Counted from the stretch's first letter, positions 15,072 to 23,587 are shown. The stretch: DNA of 27,706 nucleotides from Bacillota bacterium (GCA_023410675.1 JAEYPM010000049.1:1-27706), one strand, 5' to 3'. Translations and numbers: made by a program. Notes: generated by a model from the letters alone, not told the origin.

Positions 15072-16910
15072 ATGAAATGGTTCTATGACCTTAAAATTGC
15101 AGCAAAGCTTATTATAGGGTTTGTTGTTGTAGCGATGATAGCAGGTGTTGTGGGTGTAGTAGGAATGATCGGTATCGTTAATATGAATGAGATGACTCAA
15201 TTATATGTGGCTCAGACAAATACCATACCGGATTTAGCCAATATAGCGAGAACCTATCAAAGAGAACGTGTATATCTTTATGAATTGTATTTAGAGAAGG
15301 ATGAAAATAAGAGATTAGAGATTATCAATAACCTAAGAAGCTGTGATGAAATTATAGACAAAAACATGCAAAATTTTAGCAAAGGGTCTTACGATGCGAA
15401 GGTTGAAGCAGGTTTTGATAAGCTATCTCAGTTAATTGAAGAGTTTTCTGTGATACGTGATGAAGCGATAAACTATGAAAAGGCCAATCAAATGGAGAAA
15501 GTCTATGAGGTAATGAATCGTAACCAAACAAACGAGATAGAAGCAGAAATCCAAAGTATTACAGATGAACTGATAGAAACAAAAACGCAGCTAGCAAAGG
15601 ACAACGCACATAATTTTATAGCATATGCCAATAATACAGTTGCTGGTATGCTTTTATTCATCGTGTTGGGCATGTTTATAGCAATTAGCTTAGGTTTTAT
15701 TATCACTCGTGTTATAAGCAATCCAATAAAAGAGGTAGCCGAGGCAGCCAATCAGCTTGCATTAGGAGATGTAACTGTTGATATAAAAGTAAGAGATACT
15801 AAAGATGAAACAGGAAGGCTTCTTAGTTCCTTTATGGCAATAAAGGAGAATATTTCTAGGTATGCTATGATAGCAGAAAAAATTGCTGGTGGCGATATGA
15901 CAATAGATGTTATCGTTCACTCAGAAAAAGACCTTCTTGGTAAAAAATTAGCCCAGATGGTTAAGGGAAATAATGAAGTGCTTTCAAATATTAATTCTTC
16001 TGCAGAAAAAGTAGCACTAAGATCAAAGCAAATATCTGATGCGAGTATTAATCTTTCACAGGGGGCTGTAGAGCAAGCAAGTGCTATTGAAGAACTGACA
16101 ACATCTCTTGAAGAAATTTCATCACAAACAAAACTTAATGCCCAAAATGCAGATAACGCAAATGCACTAGCAGTAGAGACAAAATCAAATGCTTTGCATG
16201 GAAATAGTCAGATGAAGGAAATGCTAAGGGCAATGGAAGAAATTAATGAATCTTCAGCGAAGATATCCAAAGTCATAAAGGTTATTGATGACATAGCCTT
16301 CCAGACGAATATCCTTGCCCTTAATGCAGCAGTTGAAGCAGCAAGAGCAGGTACTCATGGCAAAGGCTTTGCTGTAGTAGCAGAGGAAGTAAGAAATCTT
16401 GCCGAACGCTCAGCTAATGCAGCTAAGGAAACTACAGGTATGATTGAAGGCTCCATAAAAAAATCTGAAGATGGCACGAAGATTGCAGTAAATACAGCCC
16501 AAGCTCTTGATGAGATTGTAAATGACATAGAAAAGGTGGCAAATCTTATAAGCGATATTGCATCGGCTTCAAATGAGCAAGCGATTGGTATCAGTCAAAT
16601 TAATCAAGGAATTATGCAGGTTTCGGAGGTTATTCAAAATAACTCTATTACTTCTGAAAAAGGAGTATCTGCAAGTGAAGAGCTTTTAGCTCAAGCCAAT
16701 ATACTAAAAGAAATGATTGGTAAGTATAAACTTGATAATAGCCTATCTAACAGTAAGAAAGAGGAAGTAAGCAAAGAAGTTCTTGATATGATTAATAAGA
16801 TGTCAGAAAAAAAGAAGCCGTTGCCCAAGAGTAAAGAAAAAGCGAAACCTAAAAAAGTAGATTCTAAAACTAAGATTTTATTAAGTGATCACGAATTTGG
16901 TAAATATTAA
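15072..16910 (+). CDS. Methyl-accepting chemotaxis protein 1
   Basis: 612 residues. TM1 (about 13-36), an extracytoplasmic four-helix-bundle-type sensor domain (about 37-188), TM2 (about 189-212), a HAMP domain (about 214-266), a second HAMP-like repeat (267-310, 'EKIAGGDMTIDVIVHSEKDLLGKKL'), then the coiled-coil signalling domain. Its hairpin tip is 'AFQTNILALNAAVEAARAG' followed by 'THGKGFAVVAEEVRNLAERS' (about 409-448). The ligand is unknown. I start at ATG 15072 because the AAAGGAAG site is 8 nt from it but only about 2 nt from ATG 15066; the resulting MKWFYDLKI start matches the other receptors here. The last 45 residues are a Lys/Pro-rich tail ('KKKPLPKSKEKAKPKKVDSK') not seen in MCP2. 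There is no NWETF-type CheR tether. Confidence 0.95.
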   Translation: MKWFYDLKIAAKLIIGFVVVAMIAGVVGVVGMIGIVNMNEMTQLYVAQTNTIPDLANIARTYQRERVYLYELYLEKDENKRLEIINNLRSCDEIIDKNMQNFSKGSYDAKVEAGFDKLSQLIEEFSVIRDEAINYEKANQMEKVYEVMNRNQTNEIEAEIQSITDELIETKTQLAKDNAHNFIAYANNTVAGMLLFIVLGMFIAISLGFIITRVISNPIKEVAEAANQLALGDVTVDIKVRDTKDETGRLLSSFMAIKENISRYAMIAEKIAGGDMTIDVIVHSEKDLLGKKLAQMVKGNNEVLSNINSSAEKVALRSKQISDASINLSQGAVEQASAIEELTTSLEEISSQTKLNAQNADNANALAVETKSNALHGNSQMKEMLRAMEEINESSAKISKVIKVIDDIAFQTNILALNAAVEAARAGTHGKGFAVVAEEVRNLAERSANAAKETTGMIEGSIKKSEDGTKIAVNTAQALDEIVNDIEKVANLISDIASASNEQAIGISQINQGIMQVSEVIQNNSITSEKGVSASEELLAQANILKEMIGKYKLDNSLSNSKKEEVSKEVLDMINKMSEKKKPLPKSKEKAKPKKVDSKTKILLSDHEFGKY

Positions 16911-16942
16911 TGAATGACTATAAAAATGGGTAGGTGTAGTCT

Positions 16943-17758
16943 GTGATTGAAATTACAGATAAAGAATTTAAGCAGTTATCAGCTTATATTAAAAATAATT
17001 ATGGTATTCATCTAAGAGAAGAAAAGAAAATGCTGCTCATGGGTAGGCTACAAAATGTACTTATACAAAAGAATATAAACAGTTTTAAGGATTACTATGA
17101 CTATGTTGTTTCAGATAAGACAGGGAGTGCATCGGCTGAATTAATCAATAAGGTCACTACCAACCATACATTTTTTATGAGGGAAGCAGATCATTTTAAT
17201 TTTTTTAGGGATCAAGTGCTAACGGATCTTATCAATACTATAAAAGATAAAGACTTAAGAATATGGAGCGCAGGGTGTTCTACAGGAGAAGAACCCTATA
17301 CTTTAGCAATATTAATTGATGAAGTTTTAGGCATGTCAAAAGTATTTTGGGATACCAAGATACTGGCAACGGATATTTCAACAAAAGTACTTGAAGAGGC
17401 TCAAAGAGGCATTTATAGCAGTGAGAAAATAGCGACACTACCTGCTAAGTGGAAGCTAAGTTATTTTAAAGAGATTAAGGATAATTATTATGAGGTTACA
17501 GATAAAATAAAGCAAGAAGTCATTTATAGAAAGTTTAATCTTATGGAAAAAGCTTTTCCATTTAAGAAAAAGTTTCATGTAATTTTTTGTAGAAATGTAA
17601 TGATCTATTTTAATGCTGAGACTAAAAATGAACTTGTGAATAAGTTTTATGATAGCCTAGAATATGGCGGTTACTTATTCATTGGACATTCAGAATCGCT
17701 TAATCGAGAGGAAACACAGCTTAAAGCTATTATGCCTGCAGTATATAGGAAAATATAA
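16943..17758 (+). CDS. cheR: Chemotaxis protein methyltransferase CheR
   Basis: 271 residues. It methylates receptor glutamates with S-adenosylmethionine to restore signalling after stimulation. An N-terminal helical domain (about 1-75) is followed by 'TTNHTFFMREADHF' (72-85, the conserved Thr-Phe-Phe-Arg-Glu motif), SAM motif I 'IWSAGCSTGEEPYTLAI' (107-123), 'ILATDIS', 'VIFCRNVMIYFN' and 'GGYLFIGHSESL'. A GTG start follows AGGTG at 6 nt. It sits between mcp1 and cheB, so both halves of the adaptation system are made together. The last 15 codons recur as a fragment at 23017-23075. Confidence 0.95.
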   Translation: MIEITDKEFKQLSAYIKNNYGIHLREEKKMLLMGRLQNVLIQKNINSFKDYYDYVVSDKTGSASAELINKVTTNHTFFMREADHFNFFRDQVLTDLINTIKDKDLRIWSAGCSTGEEPYTLAILIDEVLGMSKVFWDTKILATDISTKVLEEAQRGIYSSEKIATLPAKWKLSYFKEIKDNYYEVTDKIKQEVIYRKFNLMEKAFPFKKKFHVIFCRNVMIYFNAETKNELVNKFYDSLEYGGYLFIGHSESLNREETQLKAIMPAVYRKI

Positions 17759-17770
17759 AGGGATGAGACT

Positions 17771-18802
17771 GTGAAACTAGGGAAAAAGATAAAAGTATTG
17801 GTTGTCGATGATAGTGTGCTGTTTAGAGAAGTGCTGTCTAAGGGGCTTTCCTCAGATCAGGAAATAGAATCGGTTATTACAGCAAAGGATCCTTTTGATG
17901 CAAGAGATAAGATTATTAAATATAAACCAGATGTTATGACTTGTGATATAGAGATGCCTAAAATGAATGGTATAGAATTTATTAAAAGACTTTTGCCCCA
18001 GTATTCTCTTCCAGTAGTTGTAGTAAGCGGAGTAAGTGGCATTGTATTTGATGCACTAAGAGTAGGAGCAGTAGATTTTATTGCTAAACCAAGCAATTTA
18101 TCTGCTCAAAATACTGAGACCTTTATTTATGAGCTTATTAACAAAGTAAAGGTTGCAACAAGAGCTCATATTATTCAGCCACGTGAGGTGAAAACAAAAC
18201 CTTTGGAAGTAGGTAATGACCAAAACATTAGATGCGTGATTGCGATAGGTGCATCAACTGGAGGGATAGAAGCTATTTCTAGTATCTTAGATAGGCTAGA
18301 TAAGAACATGCCACCTATTGTCATTACCCAGCATATTCCGCCTATGTTTTCAAAGATATTTGCAGAAAGACTAAATGCTCAAACAGGCTTTTTGGTGAAG
18401 GAGGCCTCGGAAGGAGAATTTTTGCAATCAGGGAAAGTACTTATTGCTCCTGGGGATCAACATATGACCATTAAAAAGATTGGAGCAGGCTACAAGGTGT
18501 TACTAGATAAAGGAGAAAAGGTAAATGGACATTGTCCTTCAGTTGATGTATTATTTCACTCTGTAGCCAAAGAATGCAAGGCAAGTGCGATAGGCATTAT
18601 ACTAACAGGAATGGGCTATGATGGAGCAAAGGGCTTATTAGCCATGCAGCGTGCTGGAGCCACAACCATAGGACAAGATGAAGCTTCATGTGTTGTTTAT
18701 GGCATGCCGAAGGTAGCTTTTGAGGTTGGTGCAGTACAAAAACAGTCTTCTCTTGAGAAAATACCACAGCTTCTTTGTTCAATACTAAAGACCAAGACGT
18801 AG
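17771..18802 (+). CDS. cheB: Chemotaxis methylesterase CheB
   Basis: 343 residues, standard length. An N-terminal receiver (about 7-125; Asp13-Asp14, phosphoacceptor Asp59 in 'VMTCDIEMP', Lys106) is joined by a linker to the esterase/glutamine deamidase domain (about 155-340) with catalytic Ser162 ('IGASTGG'), His188 ('ITQHIPPMF') and Asp284 ('LTGMGYDGAKG'). Phosphorylation by CheA activates demethylation of receptors. GTG start with AAAGGG upstream; 12 nt after cheR. A fragment of this gene, keeping only the third catalytic residue, lies at 23070-23462. Confidence 0.96.
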   Translation: MKLGKKIKVLVVDDSVLFREVLSKGLSSDQEIESVITAKDPFDARDKIIKYKPDVMTCDIEMPKMNGIEFIKRLLPQYSLPVVVVSGVSGIVFDALRVGAVDFIAKPSNLSAQNTETFIYELINKVKVATRAHIIQPREVKTKPLEVGNDQNIRCVIAIGASTGGIEAISSILDRLDKNMPPIVITQHIPPMFSKIFAERLNAQTGFLVKEASEGEFLQSGKVLIAPGDQHMTIKKIGAGYKVLLDKGEKVNGHCPSVDVLFHSVAKECKASAIGIILTGMGYDGAKGLLAMQRAGATTIGQDEASCVVYGMPKVAFEVGAVQKQSSLEKIPQLLCSILKTKT

Positions 18803-18815
18803 ATGGAGGGTCGTC

Positions 18816-21095
18816 ATGCACAATAACGTTTATATCCCAAAAACAGATGACAATGAAAAATGGATCACAACTCTATCCTGTATTGGAGATGGTGTTATTG
18901 CTACTGATCGATATGGTAAGGTTGATTTTATCAATTTGGTGGCCCAAAAGCTTACTGGTTTTAAGCATGAAGAGGCAATAGGACAAAAGTTCAGTGATGT
19001 TTTTCGGATTAATATTGATAATGAAAAATTATCAGTTGATGATATTTTAGAAAATGTGATTCAAACCCACGAACAAAAAGGTCTGAAAAAGGGGTCAAAA
19101 TTATTAGCGAGAAATAATGTGAGCTACTATGTATCTGCTAGCTTTTCTCCTATTAAGAATCAGAGTCAATGTGTTATTGGTGTTGTGGTGGTATTTAGGG
19201 ATATTACAAGAATAAAGGATATGGAAGAAGCTTTAAGGATAGAAAAAAATAACTTGCAAAGTTTATTTGAACATATGTCCCTTGGACTGCTGGTTCTCAA
19301 TGAAGAACAAGAAATTAAGAGAGTCAATAACGCACTCCTTCAAAGTTTAGAGACAGAGGATAAAGACATTTTATTTAAAAAGATAGGAGAAGTACTTAAG
19401 TGCACTGGGAGTCTTGAGAAAGGATGTGGACAAGGCAAAAAGTGCAAAGATTGTGAGATAAGAAATACAATTAAAAACTTAGGCCACAATGGTGAAAAGA
19501 CCAAAGAAGTGATTACATGGATTACAAGGCTAGTAAAAGGGAAAGAAATGACAAGATGCTATAAGCTTAAGTTTGTTGCTTTAAGAACAGAAGAAGGCAA
19601 AAGAATTATGCTTATTATGGAAGATATTACGGAAGATAAAAAAGCAGAAGAAGAACTCAAAAGGGCTAAGGAAGAGGCAGAAACTGCAAATAAAGCTAAA
19701 AGCGAATTTCTGGCTAATATGAGCCATGAAATACGGACACCTTTAAATGGAATAGTAGGCATGGTTGAACTTACATTGCTTTCAGAGCTAACTCGCGAGC
19801 AGAGAGACAATCTTAGTATAGCGAAGGGATGTGTTAACTCTTTACTGAATATCATTAATGATATACTGGATTTTTCTAAGATGGAGGCTGGGAAATTTAC
19901 AATTCAAAATATCAGTTTTGATATTTATGAGTTAGGACAAGAAGTGCTTAAAACACATAGTAAGCATGTTAAAGAAAAGGGATTGAATTTGTATATAAAG
20001 ATAAATGATGATATGCCAAGATATCTGTTAGGAGACTATTTTAAAATCAAACAAGTACTAAACAACTTAATAAGCAATGCAATTAAATTTACAGATGTTG
20101 GAGAAGTAGAAGTAAAAATTGAATGCATAGCAAAGGAAAAACAGGATGCAGTTATTAAGTTTGTCGTCACAGATACTGGTATAGGTATATCAAAAGAAGA
20201 TACAGATAAACTGTTTAAAAGTTTTAGTCAAGTAGATGCTTCATTTACAAGACAATATGGCGGAACTGGGCTTGGCCTTGTTATCTGTAAAAATCTTGTA
20301 GAGATGATGGGTGGAACAATAGCATTTGAAAGCACAAAAGGAAAAGGGAGTACGTTTTACTTTTATTTACCTCTTGGGTTATCAAAAAACAAGAAAGAGA
20401 AGAAAGAAATTACACCTGATACCTTTAGGCAAGATAAAAAAGAGGGACATCTACTTTTGGCTGAAGATGATCCAGTTAGCCAAAACGTCATGATCCATAT
20501 GCTAAGAGAACGAGGCTATACGGTTGATTTTGTTAATAATGGAAAAGAAGCTATAGAACGCCATAAAAAGAATAAGTATGATGCAATTATTATGGATATT
20601 AATATGCCAGAGATGGATGGTGTAGAGGCTGTAAGGCAAATTAGAATGAGAGAAGGATCCGAAGTACATACACCAATTATTGCATCAACAGCCTTCGCAC
20701 TTTCTGGAGATAAAGAAAGATTTTTAAATGTTGGCATGGATGCATATATAGCTAAGCCAGTTACCATGCAGCAATTGTTCCGTGCAATTGATTTGGTGAT
20801 TGAAGGTAAAGTGAAAGAGAAAGACAGTAACTCAGAAAAAGAAGTTGAGTTAACAGAAACTTACGATTTAAGAGAACTCTATAAAAGGCTTTTTGAATCA
20901 GTAAAAGAAGAAAATCTAAAAGAGATTGAAATGCTTGCTAGTCGACTAAAAACTAAACTTGAAGATATGGGAGAAAAAGAAATAAAAAAAATTATGTTTA
21001 AAATCGAGATAGCATGTAGAAAGGAAAAAATAGAAGAGATCAAAAAGTACCTATCTGACTTATCAAAGTTGGATGAAGAGAAAAAATTCTTATAA
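18816..21095 (+). CDS. Soluble hybrid histidine kinase: PAS-PAS-HisKA-HATPase-REC with Hpt-like tail
   Basis: 759 residues with no transmembrane helix, so cytoplasmic. PAS1 (about 12-135); PAS2 (about 145-275) with four cysteines, C196, C204, C210 and C213, in 'GCGQGKKCKDC'; a coiled coil (about 275-300); HisKA with His304 ('SHEIRTPLNG'); HATPase_c with N box 'LNNLISNAIKFT', G1 'DTGIGIS' and G2 'GGTGLGL'; and a receiver (about 545-660) with Asp594 and Lys647. The C-terminus (about 685-755) folds like an Hpt domain by pattern but has Ser709 where the phosphorylatable histidine should be ('ASRLKTKLEDMG'). ATG follows GGAGGG at 5 nt and is 13 nt after cheB. It probably senses an internal redox, metal or small-molecule cue and feeds the chemosensory pathway; the partner is not shown. 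Confidence 0.92.
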   Translation: MHNNVYIPKTDDNEKWITTLSCIGDGVIATDRYGKVDFINLVAQKLTGFKHEEAIGQKFSDVFRINIDNEKLSVDDILENVIQTHEQKGLKKGSKLLARNNVSYYVSASFSPIKNQSQCVIGVVVVFRDITRIKDMEEALRIEKNNLQSLFEHMSLGLLVLNEEQEIKRVNNALLQSLETEDKDILFKKIGEVLKCTGSLEKGCGQGKKCKDCEIRNTIKNLGHNGEKTKEVITWITRLVKGKEMTRCYKLKFVALRTEEGKRIMLIMEDITEDKKAEEELKRAKEEAETANKAKSEFLANMSHEIRTPLNGIVGMVELTLLSELTREQRDNLSIAKGCVNSLLNIINDILDFSKMEAGKFTIQNISFDIYELGQEVLKTHSKHVKEKGLNLYIKINDDMPRYLLGDYFKIKQVLNNLISNAIKFTDVGEVEVKIECIAKEKQDAVIKFVVTDTGIGISKEDTDKLFKSFSQVDASFTRQYGGTGLGLVICKNLVEMMGGTIAFESTKGKGSTFYFYLPLGLSKNKKEKKEITPDTFRQDKKEGHLLLAEDDPVSQNVMIHMLRERGYTVDFVNNGKEAIERHKKNKYDAIIMDINMPEMDGVEAVRQIRMREGSEVHTPIIASTAFALSGDKERFLNVGMDAYIAKPVTMQQLFRAIDLVIEGKVKEKDSNSEKEVELTETYDLRELYKRLFESVKEENLKEIEMLASRLKTKLEDMGEKEIKKIMFKIEIACRKEKIEEIKKYLSDLSKLDEEKKFL

Positions 21096-21125
21096 TTCAT
21101 AAGTATTTTAAAGGGGGTAGTTGTT

Positions 21126-22823
21126 GTGAAGTGGTATTTGAATTTAAGTATTGCAGTAAAATTAATCATTAGTTTTTTGGTGGTAGCATGTATTGGCGCA
21201 GCAATAGGTGGTATAGGCCTTGTGAATATTAACAATATCGTAAAAGATGATAAGCTGTTATATGAAGAAAACACTCTTGGAATTCAGTATATAGGTGAAG
21301 CTCATGCACTCTATCAGAGACTTAGATATAATGCTGTGGAGGCAATGCTTCTAAAAGATGATAGCCAAAAAGATACCTATGTCACTAAACTAAATAATTT
21401 TATAAATTCTCTTGAAGATAATCTTAAAAAATATGAAGCAGGTATTATAACAGAAGAAGATCGAAACCAGTATGATGAACTCTATCCAACTTGGGAAAAA
21501 TATAAGGCTTATATGCAGCAAGCGATTCAGTTCATACAATTAGGAGAATATGAAAAAGCTCAGGAAGAGCTTTTGGGAGAAGCAGATTCCCTTGGAAGTT
21601 CTCTTCAGGATTTGTTTGCACAGTTTAATGAATATAATGCACGAGGAGCATTAGATAGGTCAAACCATAATACTGATTTAGCAGAAAAAGCTTCAGTAAG
21701 CATGACTTTGGTCATTCTTGTAGGAGTAATTATTTCGGTGATACTAGGTTTATTCACTTCTCGCGTTATAGGTAATCCAATTAAAGAGCTTGCTGAGATA
21801 GCTAATAAACTTGCTCTTGGGGACGTAAATGTAGCTGTAGAGGCAAAAACTAAAGATGAAATAGGTAAACTGATGCAGGCATTTGATCATATGATAGAAA
21901 ATACCCGTGCTCAGGCTATGGTCGCAGAAAAAATAGCAGGAGGTAATATGACAGTTGAGGTACCTATCCGATCAGAAAATGATCTACTTGGTAAAAAACT
22001 TTATGAACTTGTAGAAAAGAATAATGAAGTGCTATCTAATATTGGTAATGCTTCACAGCAGGTAGCAACTGGTGCAGGGCAAATTTCTGATTCGAGTATT
22101 GCACTTTCCCAGGGAGCTGCTGAGCAAGCAAGTTCTATTCAGGAGCTAACTGCTTCAATAGAAGAAATAGCTGCACAAACAAAACAAAATGCTACGAATG
22201 CAAACCAGGCAAATGGGCTTGCTAATACAACCAAAGACAGTGCTAACCAAGGGGATGCGAGAATGCAGGAGATGCTTAGGGCAATTCAGGAAATTAATGA
22301 GTCTTCTACTAATATCTCCAAAATTATTAAGGTTATTGATGAAATTGCATTCCAAACCAACATACTTGCTTTAAATGCTGCAGTAGAAGCAGCAAGAGCA
22401 GGTCAACATGGGAAAGGCTTTGCAGTAGTTGCAGAAGAAGTAAGAAACCTTGCTGCACGTTCAGCGAATGCGGCAAAAGAAACAACGGATATGATTGAAA
22501 GCTCTATTAAAAAGTCACAGGATGGAACAAAAATTGCTAATGAAACAGCTCAGTCATTAGCTGAAATTATAGATAGTATTGAAAAGGTAGCGAACCTTGT
22601 AAATAATATTGCAAATGCTTCTAATGAGCAGGCAATAGGAATTGAGCAAATCAATCAGGGAATCATACAGGTATCAAATGTCGTTCAAAACAATTCTGCT
22701 ACTTCTCAAGAAAGTGCAACAGCAAGCGAGGAGCTTTCAAGCCAGGCTCAGCTTTTAAAAGAACTCGTTCAGCAATATAAGTTAAGAAAAATAAACCTTG
22801 GAATGCAAAAAGATTGGTTATAA
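21126..22823 (+). CDS. Methyl-accepting chemotaxis protein 2
   Basis: 565 residues. TM1 (about 10-33), a four-helix-bundle-type sensor (about 34-188), TM2 (about 191-213), HAMP (about 214-266), a second HAMP-like repeat ('EKIAGGNMTVEVPIRSENDLLGKKL'), and the signalling domain with tip 'AFQTNILALNAAVEAARAG' then 'QHGKGFAVVAEEVRNLAARS' (about 408-446). The sensor domain differs from those of MCP1 and MCP3, so the three likely see different ligands, while the cytoplasmic parts are nearly alike. GTG start after AAAGGGGG. It is the last gene of cluster A and ends inside the terminator stem ('KDWL'). Its 3' end recurs as a fragment at 23509-23568. Confidence 0.95.
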   Translation: MKWYLNLSIAVKLIISFLVVACIGAAIGGIGLVNINNIVKDDKLLYEENTLGIQYIGEAHALYQRLRYNAVEAMLLKDDSQKDTYVTKLNNFINSLEDNLKKYEAGIITEEDRNQYDELYPTWEKYKAYMQQAIQFIQLGEYEKAQEELLGEADSLGSSLQDLFAQFNEYNARGALDRSNHNTDLAEKASVSMTLVILVGVIISVILGLFTSRVIGNPIKELAEIANKLALGDVNVAVEAKTKDEIGKLMQAFDHMIENTRAQAMVAEKIAGGNMTVEVPIRSENDLLGKKLYELVEKNNEVLSNIGNASQQVATGAGQISDSSIALSQGAAEQASSIQELTASIEEIAAQTKQNATNANQANGLANTTKDSANQGDARMQEMLRAIQEINESSTNISKIIKVIDEIAFQTNILALNAAVEAARAGQHGKGFAVVAEEVRNLAARSANAAKETTDMIESSIKKSQDGTKIANETAQSLAEIIDSIEKVANLVNNIANASNEQAIGIEQINQGIIQVSNVVQNNSATSQESATASEELSSQAQLLKELVQQYKLRKINLGMQKDWL

Positions 22824-22835
22824 ACCAATCTTTTT
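22807..22835 (+). terminator. Terminator of che cluster A
   Basis: AAAAAGATTGGTT/AACCAATCTTTTT is a perfect 13-bp stem with an ATA loop; it contains the last codons and stop of mcp2 and ends in TTTTTG. A slightly diverged copy is at 23555-23587. Confidence 0.9.
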
Positions 22836-22958
22836 GTTATGGTATTTAACAAGGATAGATGTTGCGTAATAATACAATAAAAGATAATAAATATAACATA
22901 ACAATCTGAAAATATATAGTTTATGACTAGAATAACAAGTAATACCCATGATTTTTTA

Positions 22959-22987
22959 TTGATTACTATCAATGTGTACAGTATAAT
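22959..22987 (+). promoter_or_regulatory. Duplicated che promoter before the relic
   Basis: TTGATT (22959-22964), 17 nt, TATAAT (22982-22987), then AACTACAT, the same as at the cheY promoter P2. The spacer holds a different inverted repeat, ATTGAT-TACT-ATCAAT. It now drives only gene fragments. Confidence 0.65.
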
Positions 22988-23016
22988 AACTACATCAATA
23001 TGAAAAAGTAAAAAAT

Positions 23017-23075
23017 GAAACAGATAGCACTACTTAAAGCTATTATGCCCGCAGTGTATAGAGAGAATAAAGGGA
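23017..23075 (+). pseudogene. cheR 3'-end fragment
   Basis: The reading 'LLKAIMPAVYRE' matches the last codons of CheR ('QLKAIMPAVYRKI'), and the DNA CTTAAAGCTATTATGCC is identical over 17 bases. The match runs on past the lost stop into the AATAAAGGGA that follows cheR, then passes directly into cheB sequence. The first codons of cheB are gone. Confidence 0.75.
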
Positions 23076-23462
23076 GAATCATTAGGAGCAGGAAAGGTAT
23101 TTATTGCTCCTGGAGATCAACATATGAGTATTAAAAAGATGGGTGGAATCTACAAGGTGCAGTTAGATAGGGGAGAAAAGGTAAATGGGCACTGCCCTTC
23201 GGTTGATGTATTATTTCACTCCGTAGCTAAGGAATGCAAGTCAAATGCTATAGGAGTTATTCTAACAGGAATGGGCTATGATGGAGCCAAAGGCTTATTA
23301 GCTATGCAGCAAGCTGGAGCGAAGACAATTGGACAAGATGAAGCTTCATGTGTTGTTTATGGAATGCCAAAGGTAGCTTTTGAAGTAGATGCAGTGCAAA
23401 AACAGTGTTCACTAGACAAAATACCACAGCTTCTTTGCTCAATGCTAAAAACAAAGATGTAA
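23070..23462 (+). pseudogene. cheB 3' fragment
   Basis: An open stretch of about 130 codons corresponds to CheB from about residue 213 to the end ('GKVFIAPGDQHMSIKK', 'GHCPSVDVLFHSVAKECK', 'LTGMGYDGAKG'). From its first ATG (23124) I count 16 differences from CheB over 112 residues, so about 86% identity. It lacks the receiver, catalytic Ser and His, and keeps only the Asp motif, so it cannot be an esterase. The ATG at 23124 has no ribosome site. The frame is intact and changes are mostly conservative, which argues for a fairly recent duplication. Confidence 0.8.
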
Positions 23463-23508
23463 ATAAATGATGATAGGACAAGTTATCAAATGTGGCTTAA
23501 TTTTATGA

Positions 23509-23568
23509 GAACGGATGCAGCAATATAAGTTAAGAAAAATGAATATGGGAGAACAAAAAGATTGGTGA
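23509..23568 (+). pseudogene. mcp 3'-end fragment
   Basis: The codons 'QQYKLRKMNMGEQKDW' before TGA match the end of MCP2 ('QQYKLRKINLGMQKDWL'), and CAGCAATATAAGTTAAG is identical in DNA. The hybrid kinase and the rest of the receptor are missing between this and the cheB fragment. Confidence 0.75.
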
Positions 23569-23587
23569 CCAACTAATCTTTTTTTAT
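23555..23587 (+). terminator. Terminator at the end of the che relic
   Basis: A 12-bp stem (23555-23566 with 23572-23583, one G-T wobble) is followed by TTTTTTT. It is the duplicate of the cluster A terminator and insulates tetR from upstream transcription. Confidence 0.8.

Noticed and set aside
20516..21274. Antisense frames over the receiver end of the hybrid kinase and mcp2 start
   Set aside because: They are shadows of the plus-strand genes with low-complexity Ser/Ile-rich translations and no start signals.
23124..23462. A functional 112-residue CheB-like protein
   Set aside because: It lacks the receiver and two of three catalytic residues, has no ribosome site, and is flanked by other gene scraps in operon order.
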